Positions 1-8,871 of a DNA stretch of 64,000 nt are shown here, one piece after another. Numbering within the stretch: the first letter of the stretch is position 1; every line of letters begins with the position of its first letter. This DNA is from Petroclostridium xylanilyticum (GTDB lineage Bacteria > Bacillota > Clostridia > SK-Y3). The position numbers and the translations under genes were made by a program. The notes under the pieces were generated by a model. That model ran no database searches. It worked only from the letters and a program-made list of their open reading frames with translations, and was not told where the DNA came from. The stretch spans positions 62,001 through 126,000 of the forward strand of contig NZ_NPML01000012.1 in NCBI RefSeq assembly GCF_002252565.1, read 5' to 3'.

Positions 1-1025
1 GCACCCCTCTCATAAATGAACCGAACCATGGCGGTTCTTAAAATAATAAAGCCAACCATTAAGGGAAAAATGAAATATATGACTGCTCTAAGGGCAGTAT
101 TTAATGTTTTTGCAAACTCTTCTTTATTATTCGCGGCGTTCATTCTGGAAAGGGAAGGAAAAATCACATTCCCGAGGGCATAGGTAAAGACGCCTATAAC
201 AATAATATAAGTTCTATTCGCATAATCCAAAGCCGCCACTGCCTCCCCCCGGTTCAGATAGGAAGCCAATCGGATATTCACCATTGCATTAATAGGCTGG
301 ACCCATGTACTAATGAGAATAGGAATAATGAGCATCGATACTCTTTTTATCCCTTCACTGGTAAAGCTAATAACCGGCCGGTAAGAATACCCCTTTTTTA
401 TAAGAAAAGGTATCTGCACAATTACCTGTGCAAGCCAGGCAAACAGCATTGTTAGTGCTAAGCCAAATATCCCAAAATGCTTAACCAGGAAAAGAAAATA
501 AAAAATAACAATCCCATTGGATATCAAACTAATGGCAGCAGGAACATTAAACTCGTTAAAAGATTGCAATATTCCTACAAACGCATAGGCAATACCCGTA
601 AAAATAATCATGGGAAACAAAATCTGAACCAATTGCACTGTTAAAGCATATGTTTTTTCATCCAGCCCGGCCGCAATAATATTTACCCATTGCCTGGAAA
701 ATATGATTCCAATTAAAGTTATAAAACTGGATACCAATATAATGATATTTAAAAATTGGTTTGAAAACTCAACCGCCGCATCCTTATCTCCACGCTCCAG
801 GTATTGATTAAAAACCGGAATAAAAGTGGAAGAAATAGCAGCCCCCAGCCCCAGGTCAAAAAACAGAAGAGGGATGCGGCTGGCAGTTAAAAAAGCCACC
901 GCTTCCATGCCTGTCCCATATTGGCCTGCCAGAAGGATATCTCTCACCATTCCAAGAATTTTAGCTGCAAGTGTCGCAAAAATCATAAAGCTGACGGTTC
1001 TGACAGTATTTTTTGTTGTTAACAT
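1..1025 (-). CDS. murJ: Lipid II flippase MurJ (MviN family), C-terminus beyond window
   Basis: Translating the minus strand from the ATG at 1025 gives an open frame of 341 codons that runs off the left edge, so about two thirds of a ~500-residue MurJ is present. The N-terminus carries the family pattern around RDILLAGQYGTG and SRIPLLFFDLGLGAA, followed by ISSTFIPVFNQYLE, typical of the first helices of the MOP-superfamily lipid II flippase that moves peptidoglycan precursor across the membrane. GGGGAG lies just before the ATG. It is the last visible gene of a minus-strand envelope polysaccharide cluster, so it could instead be an MviN-like flippase for another undecaprenyl-linked glycan. The 246-bp gap upstream holds half of a GGGGACGGTTC repeat. 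Confidence 0.88.
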   Translation of the reverse strand, partial: MLTTKNTVRTVSFMIFATLAAKILGMVRDILLAGQYGTGMEAVAFLTASRIPLLFFDLGLGAAISSTFIPVFNQYLERGDKDAAVEFSNQFLNIIILVSSFITLIGIIFSRQWVNIIAAGLDEKTYALTVQLVQILFPMIIFTGIAYAFVGILQSFNEFNVPAAISLISNGIVIFYFLFLVKHFGIFGLALTMLFAWLAQVIVQIPFLIKKGYSYRPVISFTSEGIKRVSMLIIPILISTWVQPINAMVNIRLASYLNRGEAVAALDYANRTYIIVIGVFTYALGNVIFPSLSRMNAANNKEEFAKTLNTALRAVIYFIFPLMVGFIILRTAMVRFIYERG

Positions 1026-1095
1026 AACTCCCCTGCTCTACTATATATTATATTATATATAAGTTTAATCAAAAGTTAATACTATAGACTATATC

Positions 1096-1130
1096 GGACT
1101 TTTTCAGTGGTTTCGAACCGTCCCCATGTC
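1096..1130. repeat. Partial GGGGACGGTTC element
   Basis: About 35 bases matching, in opposite orientation, the left arm of the element at 6313-6482: GGACTTTTTCAGTGG followed by CGAACCGTCCCC. The second arm is missing, so it cannot form the full hairpin and looks like a decayed copy. It lies in the 246-bp gap between the MurJ start and the GT-C-like gene; I see nothing else in that gap. Confidence 0.7.
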
Positions 1131-1271
1131 ATGCTCCTGAACGATTCTGTAAAATCTTTAATGCAACATATATATCATTTTATAAATAATATTTTTTTCA
1201 TCCCTTAACACCCTTAATATTATATACATAAATTTCTTTATTTTCAACATTACAGACTAGAGGAATTCGTT

Positions 1272-2882
1272 CTATTCTTTTTTAAATATATACTTATCTT
1301 TATCTTCCATATAAGCTGTTCCAAACAATCTGCCGTCTTTTGCAAATAATTGCACATCTCCGTTTGCCTGCTTCTGTATATTTAAAGGAAATACAGATAA
1401 ATCATCTTTCATCCCCATGATAATATAAGTATCCCATACTTCTTTATTAATTTTAGCTTTCTCACCATCGGATACAGGCCGGAGATATAATATCTTCTCA
1501 TTTCTCGCAATCCCCCGTACTCCTCCGGTGAGTGCCCAGTCACTGGAACTCACATTGTGTATATGGTCACGGAAATAGTAGTTCTGTTCTATATAAGAAG
1601 ATTTTGTATTAAATATGATTACACTTTTCTTTCCCTCCAAAAAGCCGGGATCTTTTACAGCAGCAATTATGTTAGCAGACATCTTTTGATCCGCTTCACT
1701 TACATTTTTGTAATCTGTAATTTCCGAAACATTTACTACAAGAAACACAAAAGTTGCAATAAATACTCCCAGCCCTTTTAAAAGGGTACCTATTTTTCCT
1801 CTGAAGAAAATTCCCAATACTCCATCTATTATCAAGGCCAATCCGATAAAGGAAGTAAAGGCATTACGAATACAAATCCATACAAGTTCCAATAGAAAAT
1901 TAGGACCAAAAGGGACCCAAAATAGTACAAAACCAACAACGATTTTGAAAATATTGATTTTTATACTGCCAATATTTTTATCTTTATATGCAAATACCGC
2001 TGCAGCAAAACTGAAAAGTAAAAGTAATAATAAAAATATATATGAATCATTGGATAATAATACATCCATTCCCCGCGGGAACCCATTCGTGTAAAAAGGT
2101 ATATGAACCTGTCCGAATACATCGGTCACCTCATCCAGCACAAGCATGGTATGCTTTATAAAGTTACTTTTAACAAATTCTCCTCTTACAGCAACATTAC
2201 CTATCTTGGAAAATGCCTTGTAATACATTGCAATGGCAAAAAAATTGATACAGGGAAGGCTGACAATCCATTTATGTTTGATTGCCCTCCAGTTTACAGC
2301 CAAAAGCAGCAATACACCGAAAAAGCTAAGGACAATCACTTGTTCATAGTACCCCATGGATGCCAGATTTGTAATAAAAAAGGTCCAAAGATATATATTT
2401 TTTTCTCGTTTTATATACAAATTTAATAAGAACAAGGACAACGCCATAAAAAATGTACCCACAACCACCCTGGCTGATGCAGAAATCCAATAGGTAGCCT
2501 CGGTTCCCAACGGCAGCAAACCAAATACAATAAGAAAGGATATACCTAACGGCATCCTGTTGTCCTCAAATACTTTGTATAGAAAATAAGCACTCAGAGC
2601 ATGCATCATTGTAATAATGAAAAATACTATGCCCATTACTCCCCAGAATCGTCCCCAGATATAAGGATCTGAGAGATTAGCAAGCGGACGGGCAGCATAG
2701 AGCTTCATCTCTATGACCACATCCCGGAATATGTTGTCGTACAGTCTATACCCTCCGTATTGAATCCAGTCATCAATGACGGGATAATAGCGAAAGCCAT
2801 AGTATCCATATTTTAAAAGCATTAACCCTAGAAAAGTTAACCAGAAGGTTTTTGCATTTACATACTTCTCATATCTTTTCAT
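1272..2882 (-). CDS. Polytopic membrane protein, GT-C-like glycosyltransferase candidate
   Basis: The protein has 536 residues with about 11 hydrophobic segments and a ~120-residue C-terminal soluble part. Near the N-terminus, after the first membrane segment, PVIDDWIQYGG and later YAARPLAN resemble the acidic first extracytoplasmic loop of GT-C enzymes that use polyprenyl-phosphate sugars. That fits the neighbours: a polyprenyl-phosphate glycosyltransferase and a flippase-like protein upstream. The start has GGAGAGG upstream. I infer a role in adding sugars to an envelope polymer on the outer face of the membrane. No catalytic assignment is certain; a membrane protein of unknown function remains possible. 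Confidence 0.55.
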   Translation of the reverse strand: MKRYEKYVNAKTFWLTFLGLMLLKYGYYGFRYYPVIDDWIQYGGYRLYDNIFRDVVIEMKLYAARPLANLSDPYIWGRFWGVMGIVFFIITMMHALSAYFLYKVFEDNRMPLGISFLIVFGLLPLGTEATYWISASARVVVGTFFMALSLFLLNLYIKREKNIYLWTFFITNLASMGYYEQVIVLSFFGVLLLLAVNWRAIKHKWIVSLPCINFFAIAMYYKAFSKIGNVAVRGEFVKSNFIKHTMLVLDEVTDVFGQVHIPFYTNGFPRGMDVLLSNDSYIFLLLLLLFSFAAAVFAYKDKNIGSIKINIFKIVVGFVLFWVPFGPNFLLELVWICIRNAFTSFIGLALIIDGVLGIFFRGKIGTLLKGLGVFIATFVFLVVNVSEITDYKNVSEADQKMSANIIAAVKDPGFLEGKKSVIIFNTKSSYIEQNYYFRDHIHNVSSSDWALTGGVRGIARNEKILYLRPVSDGEKAKINKEVWDTYIIMGMKDDLSVFPLNIQKQANGDVQLFAKDGRLFGTAYMEDKDKYIFKKE

Positions 2883-2929
2883 TATTCACTTTCCTCTCCT
2901 GCAGCTCAAAGTTGAGTATATTAAACGCC

Positions 2930-3883
2930 CTAACTGCCACTGCTTTTGATTTTTTTTAATGAATATTTTCCCGTAATAAAGTAGTAAAACCCCAAAGGCA
3001 ACATTGCAGCATACTGAATAAGGTGAAGTAATATGGCCAATACTGCTGCCTGTATGCTGGCTACTTTATACAGTTCAAGAGAATAAATACATGCGTACTG
3101 AAAAACTCCTATGCCTCCTGGCGCAGCAGGAATTAACATAGCAAGGTTGGTCATGGTTAAAACAGTCAGAGAAGCAGGTAATGCTTTCCCTAATTCGGCC
3201 CCTACACTTAGAATTCCTAAAAGGGTACATATGTACACGCACAACCAGGACAACAGCAAATAAAATCCTGCATATAATATTACTTTAGGTGACTTTATTA
3301 ACCCGGCCTTTTCTATATATCCCAATAGTTTTACCAACCACGCAGGTTGTGACTTAGAATTCAGGTATAACCAGCGCAATATCCCGGTAATGGCTACACC
3401 AAATACAATTCCAGCTATCGCCAAATTACGTAACCAGATAATTTTCTTTTCAATCTCTATTCCGAAATTTGTAAAGAACAAAGTAGTTACCGCCAGACAT
3501 ATCAGGATGACAACATCCATAAGTCTTTCCAGTATAATATTTACCCCCACCCTGGAATAGAATGCATCCTTTGTCCCTCCCAGTACAGCTATGCGCAGTG
3601 CTTCACCCATGCGAAAGGGCACCACCATATTCACTGCCATGCCGATGCAAACTGCTTTAAAAACCTGTATTGTTTTAAAATCTCTGCCCATTCCTCTGCT
3701 CCATGCCAGCGACCGAAACCACTGGGCGGCTATAAAAAACAAGATTGAAAGTGCAACTAAAAAATAGTTTACCGGGTAAGTAACCACTTTTCTCAGGTCC
3801 AATTCCCCTATACTTTTATAAGAAAAAAACAAAAAAATAATTGTAAATAACATCCCGATTGCCAGTTTTATATATTTCTTCAA
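2930..3883 (-). CDS. Flippase-like / LPG synthase transmembrane-domain protein (UPF0104)
   Basis: The protein has about 317 residues and 7-8 hydrophobic segments. The pattern VPFRMGEALRIAVLGG and, near the end, IPAAPGGIGVFQYACIY is characteristic of the lysylphosphatidylglycerol-synthase transmembrane domain family, which includes proteins thought to act as polyprenyl-sugar flippases. The soluble aminoacyl-transfer domain of MprF is absent. A longer reading from an ATG at 3916 exists, but a GGGGCAGC hairpin covers that start, while GGAGG lies 9 nt before the TTG at 3883, so I chose TTG. It lies between a polyprenyl-phosphate glycosyltransferase and a GT-C-like protein, which suggests it helps translocate the lipid-linked sugar. 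Confidence 0.75.
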   Translation of the reverse strand: MKKYIKLAIGMLFTIIFLFFSYKSIGELDLRKVVTYPVNYFLVALSILFFIAAQWFRSLAWSRGMGRDFKTIQVFKAVCIGMAVNMVVPFRMGEALRIAVLGGTKDAFYSRVGVNIILERLMDVVILICLAVTTLFFTNFGIEIEKKIIWLRNLAIAGIVFGVAITGILRWLYLNSKSQPAWLVKLLGYIEKAGLIKSPKVILYAGFYLLLSWLCVYICTLLGILSVGAELGKALPASLTVLTMTNLAMLIPAAPGGIGVFQYACIYSLELYKVASIQAAVLAILLHLIQYAAMLPLGFYYFITGKYSLKKIKSSGS

Positions 3884-3950
3884 AATTTCTGTCCTCCGCA
3901 AATGCATTGTTCCCATCCAGGGGCAGCCCGCTGTGCTGCCCCTGCAAGCA

Positions 3951-4694
3951 TCATTTTAAAAATACATTCTCATGTTCTATGTCATATAATCTTTTCCAGT
4001 CATTAATTCTTACTTTTAACGCATCCCGCATCATTTTAAGGGAATCTGAAATGATATTTACCTTTGATCCCCCGGTATGAGATAGATTTACAGGTATTTG
4101 TTGAATATCCAAATGATATTTTTTAGCAATATACAACATCTCAAAATCAAACCCAAACCCATCAATAGTAATCATAGGAAAAATACCTTTAGCAGCATTA
4201 TTGGTAAACCCTTTAAATCCACACTGAGTATCTGAAATGCCTAAATGTAAAATTCCGTTAATGAATAATGAAAACATCCTGGACATTATTTTTCTGTGTA
4301 ATGGGTAAGGCACGTCCGGTTTTTCTTTATACAAATCCCTTGAACCTATCACCAAGTCGGCTCCCGTTTTCCTGAATACTTTAATTGCTTCTATCATACT
4401 ATCTAACGGATATGGCAGATCAGCATCCATAAAGAAGCAGTAATCCCCTTTCGCATAGGACATCCCTGTTTTTATTGCCTGTCCCTTGCCCCTATTCCGT
4501 CTCTGGGATATTATTTTTAAATGTACATCATGATATGTTTTTAACACATCTATTGTTCCATCCGTACTTCCATCGTCAACCACAATAACTTCATAACTTT
4601 TAAAATGCTTGTTCATAAACTTTGAGACACATTCCATTGTATGGGTTATTCTTTTTTCCTCATTAAATGCCGGTATAATAAGAGAAACTTCCAT
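3951..4694 (-). CDS. Family 2 glycosyltransferase, polyprenyl-phosphate sugar synthase type
   Basis: The protein has 247 residues and a GT-A fold: SLIIPAFNEEKRI at the N-terminus, VVDDGSTDGT at about residue 40, and the metal-binding MDADLPYP at about residue 95, followed by GFKGF and DGFGFDFEMLY. This pattern matches dolichyl-phosphate beta-glucosyltransferase/mannosyltransferase-like enzymes that load a sugar onto undecaprenyl phosphate at the cytoplasmic face. No membrane segments are present. The ATG at 4694 has AAGGAAG 8 nt upstream; a GTG nine bases earlier is possible. It is flanked by TagO-like and flippase-like genes, which supports a lipid-linked sugar donor pathway. Confidence 0.82.
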   Translation of the reverse strand: MEVSLIIPAFNEEKRITHTMECVSKFMNKHFKSYEVIVVDDGSTDGTIDVLKTYHDVHLKIISQRRNRGKGQAIKTGMSYAKGDYCFFMDADLPYPLDSMIEAIKVFRKTGADLVIGSRDLYKEKPDVPYPLHRKIMSRMFSLFINGILHLGISDTQCGFKGFTNNAAKGIFPMITIDGFGFDFEMLYIAKKYHLDIQQIPVNLSHTGGSKVNIISDSLKMMRDALKVRINDWKRLYDIEHENVFLK

Positions 4695-4784
4695 TGATAA
4701 CACTTCCTTTTATATTAAGTATAAACAAATAAAAAGCCACCAAGCGCAGGTATAAGCCTGCTACCTGTGACTTGTACCCTACTA

Positions 4785-5858
4785 TTACTCTTTTGAGGGT
4801 TCTTCCTCACTAACTTCTGCAACTTCAGCGGCAGGCACGTTCATATATTTTGCACCCGCTACTACGAAAACCAATACTGAAAGAACAAGTATCATGGCTC
4901 TAAAAGCTCCGCTGCCTGTTAAAACTACAGCGCTAATCCCTAAGATACCGCTCATGGTATAAAGTATCATCACAGTTTGCTTTTGTGAAAATCCCCTATC
5001 AATTAGTCTATGATGAAGATGTCCTCTATCAGCTTCCATAATAGATTTACCACTTAAAAGTCTTCTTAAGATAGCATACCCGGTATCAAATATGGGCAAG
5101 CCTAAGATAAGAAGCGGTACAGCAAAGGATATGACAGCATAGCCTTTAAACAATCCCTGTATTGAAACTGTAGCCAGTACAAACCCGAGAAAAGTTGAAC
5201 CGGTATCTCCCATAAATATTTTTGCAGGGTTAAAATTATAGGGTAAAAATCCAAGGCATGCACCTGCAATCGCTGCAGTCAGCAAAGCTATTGTTGTTTC
5301 ACCTACTAAAAGTGAAATAAACAAGAGAGAAAGGGAAGCAATAGAAGAAATCCCCGTAGCCAGCCCATCCAGCCCATCAACAAGATTTACTGCATTCGTT
5401 ATACCTATAATCCAAATCACAGTTACAGGAATAGCCCAGTATCCTAAAGAAATCAGCCTTTCACTGCTAAATATGTTAGGATTTGTAAGAAAATCAATCC
5501 TAACTCCATGAAATGCTACAATTAATGCAGCAAAAATCTGTACAACCAATTTTACTTTTGCTTTTAATTGCTTAACATCATCAATAACCCCTAAGATCAC
5601 AATCACTAATGATCCTAGAAGTATTCCTTGAATAGCCTTATCAATTTGTACAAAAGATATAGCACTTATGATAAATCCATAAAATATGGCCAGTCCACCC
5701 AAACGAGGAATAGGCTGCTTATGTACTCTCCTTTCATCCTTTGGAATGTCTATCGCACCAATTTTATGAGCAATGATTTTCGCCAAGGGTGTCGCAGCAA
5801 AAGCAACTAAAAATGAAACGATAAAAGAAAATACCAACAATAAATTCTGGTAATCCAA
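4785..5858 (-). CDS. tagO: Undecaprenyl-phosphate GlcNAc-1-phosphate transferase (WecA/TagO type)
   Basis: This 357-residue polytopic protein of the MraY/WecA superfamily starts a cell-wall polymer by moving a sugar-1-phosphate onto undecaprenyl phosphate. Visible hallmarks are HKQPIPRLGGLAIF (residues ~46-60), the acidic motif LGVIDDVKQL (~90), NLVDGLDGLATG (~157), KIFMGDTGS (~212) and HLHHRLIDRG (~280), in the order and spacing of TagO/WecA rather than MraY. Translation probably begins at TTG (AGAGGTG 8 nt upstream). It is the first gene of the minus-strand set ending in MurJ and probably commits precursor to that polymer. The C-terminus is a short acidic tail. Confidence 0.88.
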   Translation of the reverse strand: MDYQNLLLVFSFIVSFLVAFAATPLAKIIAHKIGAIDIPKDERRVHKQPIPRLGGLAIFYGFIISAISFVQIDKAIQGILLGSLVIVILGVIDDVKQLKAKVKLVVQIFAALIVAFHGVRIDFLTNPNIFSSERLISLGYWAIPVTVIWIIGITNAVNLVDGLDGLATGISSIASLSLLFISLLVGETTIALLTAAIAGACLGFLPYNFNPAKIFMGDTGSTFLGFVLATVSIQGLFKGYAVISFAVPLLILGLPIFDTGYAILRRLLSGKSIMEADRGHLHHRLIDRGFSQKQTVMILYTMSGILGISAVVLTGSGAFRAMILVLSVLVFVVAGAKYMNVPAAEVAEVSEEEPSKE

Positions 5859-6109
5859 TTTAAAACACCTCTTTGTTAGTCAAAATTATATCTTACACTA
5901 TAGACGGAATTATCCCCATTTTGTTTCCATATCTAATAAATATTATATACATTTTTAACAATCTTAAATTTCCAACAATAATTGTATATTTACAATCGTT
6001 TATTGTCAATAAAACTATACCAAATCTAAAAAAATTACGAATTATTGTAACCTTTTCTTCAGTAAATTTCATATACTATTACTAGGAATTATTTTTAGGA
6101 GGGTGTATC

Positions 6110-6304
6110 GTGATTATTTGGAAATGTCCCAATCCCAATTGCAATATTAATAATGTCTACCAAGATGATCCCAATCTTATTTTAGAGGATGAAACAGAAA
6201 TTATACGGACCTATGACACCCAGTGCAGTAATTGTCTAAAAAAATACGAGATAATTATAAATACCAGATTAAAAGAGCTTAAGATTAAAGATAAAAACGG
6301 TTAA
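6110..6304 (+). CDS. Small zinc-ribbon-like protein
   Basis: A 64-residue protein starting at GTG with a strong AGGAGGG six bases upstream. It has one Cys pair near the N-terminus (CPNPNC) and a second at CSNC around residue 43, the spacing of a small zinc ribbon, with an acidic stretch between them and a Lys-rich tail. It stands alone between the TagO promoter region and a palindromic repeat, on the opposite strand to its neighbours. The function is unknown; it may bind zinc and act as an adaptor. The good ribosome binding site and Cys pattern argue that it is real. Confidence 0.6.
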   Translation: MIIWKCPNPNCNINNVYQDDPNLILEDETEIIRTYDTQCSNCLKKYEIIINTRLKELKIKDKNG

Positions 6305-6312
6305 AAAGTCAA

Positions 6313-6482
6313 TCCAGGGACGGTTCGAGACCACTGAAAAAGTCCGGTTCAGCAGGAAGAAGGGCTTCGACTTGGGGACGGTTCGTCTGTCGAATGCGCT
6401 TTTCATGCGACTGAGGAACCGTCCCCATGTCGAAGCCCTGAGCAATCAAGCACTTTTTCAGCAGTTTCGGACGGTCCGAAAT
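6313..6482. repeat. Composite GGGGACGGTTC palindromic element
   Basis: A nested palindrome. The inner hairpin (6361-6439) pairs AGGGCTTCGAC with GTCGAAGCCCT, then GGGGACGGTTC with GAACCGTCCCC, around a short loop. An outer pair places ACTGAAAAAGT on the left against ACTTTTTCAG on the right. A partial copy lies at 1096-1130 and a related hairpin at 37066-37133. Such REP-like elements are known in Clostridia, sometimes with REP-associated transposases, but no transposase is seen here. It may also terminate transcription of the two flanking genes. Confidence 0.85.
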
Positions 6483-6521
6483 TGCTGAAAAAGTGCCTCT
6501 ACAGTCAGAGGCATTTAAATT

Positions 6522-7346
6522 TTAATTCTGCTCATCACGCATATTATCTTCAATCATCTTAATCAGTTCATTGCCACTGGTATTACCAAAAGCCGTCAAC
6601 CGTTTCAGCTGCTTAAGCCCATTTTTTTTAACATTGACGCCTTTATCACCAACGGTCACTTGAATCTCATACCCCGCCTTTTCTGCCAAATCTTGTACAT
6701 CAGCATTATACAAGCCATAAGGATATGCAAATACCTTGCAGGTTTTTCCCAGTTCCCTTTCAATTAAATATCTTGAACGCCTTAATTCGAGCTGGGCACG
6801 GCCTTTATCCACCTTCGTCATGTCAGGGTGTAAGTCAGAGTGACTTTCAATATCAATTACACCGCTTTGCTCCATCTCCCTGGCTTGTTCCCAGGTAAAA
6901 TGAGGATAAATGACATCCTTTGATGCACCCATACGCCCTGTTATCACAAAAATCGTGGCTTTCATATTTAGCTTTTTTAAAATAGGGTAAGCATATTCAT
7001 AGTTGCTGCTATATCCATCATCAAATGTGATAATGATTGGCTTATCAGGTAAAGCCTGATTGTACACTACGTAATTGTAGTAATCCTCAAAGGTGATGGT
7101 GCTATACCCGGTGCTAACCAGCGCAGTCATATGTTCTTCAAATTCAGCCGGGCTAATCTGCACCGAAGCATCCTGTGGGTCATAACCATCCATCAAATTA
7201 TGATATAATAAAACAGGTACTCTAACATTTTCATCAACTTCGCCGGCTATTCCCTCTGAAATCGTGTCTGTGTCGGCTATAGTAAAATCCAGGGTAATTA
7301 AAAGCATAAGTAACGTTATTATTATAGTTCTATAAATTTTCAACAC
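6522..7346 (-). CDS. Secreted polysaccharide deacetylase (NodB domain)
   Basis: The 274-residue protein begins with a hydrophobic signal segment (residues ~5-24). The NodB domain covers ~45-265: VLLYHNLMDG near its start, the metal/catalytic motif TFDDGYSSNYEYA (~112), and ESHSDLHPDM (~165), which supplies the H-x3-H metal ligands. These carbohydrate esterase family 4 enzymes remove N- or O-acetyl groups from peptidoglycan or other glycans outside the membrane. It has its own transcription unit between a repeat element and a long non-coding stretch. The substrate cannot be told from sequence. Confidence 0.85.
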   Translation of the reverse strand: MLKIYRTIIITLLMLLITLDFTIADTDTISEGIAGEVDENVRVPVLLYHNLMDGYDPQDASVQISPAEFEEHMTALVSTGYSTITFEDYYNYVVYNQALPDKPIIITFDDGYSSNYEYAYPILKKLNMKATIFVITGRMGASKDVIYPHFTWEQAREMEQSGVIDIESHSDLHPDMTKVDKGRAQLELRRSRYLIERELGKTCKVFAYPYGLYNADVQDLAEKAGYEIQVTVGDKGVNVKKNGLKQLKRLTAFGNTSGNELIKMIEDNMRDEQN

Positions 7347-7864
7347 ATTATCCCTCCCTTTTTAAGGGATTTTTCTCATCGAAAATCACTAGTTATATCA
7401 ATCTATATTGAAAGCACTAACGATTTTGCATTAATTTTTGTATCTTGTATGTGTATAGCAATTGCAGCAACGCTTCAATTCGGAGTTAGGAGATTCTCAT
7501 TTATGTAGTTTTAACTCCAAATTCCCAATTAATTGTAACTCCAACTTAAAAATCATGATCGCATTATGTATATTTTTATTATAATATTCAATTATCAATA
7601 TGTCTACATTATTGACAACCATTCGCCAATTAAAAGTAGAAAGCACAGAAAATCATATTCTGTGCTTTAAAAATTTATCATAAATTATTAGGAGGCATTT
7701 GCTCAAAAACTTCATTTCAAAATATATTTTATATAATAAATAAATAATTATCAATGATTTTCCAGAATATTAACAATTTATTCATAAACTTTTAATCATT
7801 GTGTAATATGGTCAAATGCAGCGTCCTTACTCATGACTAAAGTCACGAGTAAGGACGCTTTTCA
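7347..7864. other. Non-coding stretch with two hairpins
   Basis: No credible gene is seen in these 518 bases. The stretch is AT-rich and holds a hairpin at 7640-7668 (AAAGCACAGAA / TTCTGTGCTTT) and a very regular one at 7820-7859. The part next to 7346 should carry the promoter of the deacetylase gene, but I cannot point to a convincing -35/-10 pair. Confidence 0.6.
7820..7859. terminator. 19-bp stem-loop after the bactofilin-like gene
   Basis: AGCGTCCTTACTCATGACT pairs with its complement across a 2-base gap with only one mismatch, just 5 bases beyond the stop codon of the minus-strand gene at 7865. A T-run follows on the plus-strand side only, so rho-independent termination of the minus-strand gene is plausible but not textbook. 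Confidence 0.55.
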
Positions 7865-8764
7865 TCAACTTTTAACACCATTTACCTTTTTACCAAAAAC
7901 GGTATCAAAAGCCAGCCCTAACGATATAATAGCCAGGGCTGCTCCAATCCACCATGAAGGATGCACCGTAGTCATAGTGATTGCAAACACAATTGCCCCC
8001 ACAGCGAACTCTCCATATATGTTTGCAGTACTATTGAGCAATTCTAAAACTTTTCTGCCTATATATGCACAAAATGCTGCAAAACCTAATAAAAGTGCTA
8101 TTCCAAAAAAGACTATTGCAATTGGCAAACCGATAATGGTAATAGCCAGTAAAATTGCGATGATAGGAAAACAGAAAAATAATACAGCACCAATTATAAG
8201 TTTTCGTATAATATTATCTTCCACAGATTCTGATATATTTTTTACCCTTTCGCCCGCTATCGTTATAATTAGTAGTGAAAACACTAAAAATATAAAAAAC
8301 CCTACATTGCTGAAGAAATTAAAAAACCCAAAACCTCTATACATAAAGGGTAGAAAATTTATTTTAAATCTTGGCAGATCCAGATTTCCGAAATTTATTC
8401 CTACCGAATCCCCACCAATTTCCGACCCCGGAAGCCTTTGAATACCTCCAGGACCTATTGCTACAACATCTCCGGCTACATTTGCCTGAGATCCCAGTGT
8501 AACTTTGCCCAACACCGCTACTACGTCTCCCCTGACATCCGATTCCACATTAACACTGCCTAGTACTGCTACTATATCCCCATCTACTGCATACCGGGCA
8601 TTAACACTTCCAAATATGGCTACTACGCTGCCTCTTATAGGTTTGTCTACATCTATATTCCCCAGTATACTTACCTTATCCTCCTGCATCGTTGCAGCAA
8701 AAACCTGCATTCCAGTGGAAATAAATAAAAAACATAAAACTACAATTCTAATAATGTTTTTCAT
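7865..8764 (-). CDS. Bactofilin-like polymer-forming domain membrane protein
   Basis: A 299-residue protein with a cleavable-looking signal peptide (residues ~1-23). Next comes a beta-helical repeat region (~30-115) built from short units such as GDVVAVLGKV and GSVVAIFGSV, as in polymer-forming/bactofilin domains, and then four or so hydrophobic helices (~140-290) with IIGLPIAIVFFGIAL. It follows an ECF sigma factor and its anti-sigma factor on the same strand, so it is probably a regulon member or a third component of that envelope-stress unit. The biochemical role is unknown. The start has AGGAGG upstream. Confidence 0.65.
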   Translation of the reverse strand: MKNIIRIVVLCFLFISTGMQVFAATMQEDKVSILGNIDVDKPIRGSVVAIFGSVNARYAVDGDIVAVLGSVNVESDVRGDVVAVLGKVTLGSQANVAGDVVAIGPGGIQRLPGSEIGGDSVGINFGNLDLPRFKINFLPFMYRGFGFFNFFSNVGFFIFLVFSLLIITIAGERVKNISESVEDNIIRKLIIGAVLFFCFPIIAILLAITIIGLPIAIVFFGIALLLGFAAFCAYIGRKVLELLNSTANIYGEFAVGAIVFAITMTTVHPSWWIGAALAIISLGLAFDTVFGKKVNGVKS

Positions 8765-8781
8765 GTAAACCTCCTGCTTTT

Positions 8782-8862
8782 TGGTTCACAGTTCATGGTT
8801 CGCAGTTTGTAGAATTATTGAAACTTCATCTTCTACGAACTATTAACTGTAAACCATGAACT
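8782..8862. repeat. GTTCNNN heptamer hairpin, copy 1
   Basis: The left arm is a run of 7-base units (GTTCACA, GTTCATG, GTTCGCA, GTTTGTA); the right arm is its approximate complement ending CCATGAAC. It lies between the anti-sigma gene and the bactofilin-like gene. Three more copies are at 31208, 58072 and 61635. Confidence 0.75.
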
Positions 8863-8871
8863 TTTCTAGCA

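Noticed and set aside
7833-8441. 202-codon frame on the plus strand
   Set aside because: It is a low-complexity shadow of the bactofilin-like gene on the minus strand.
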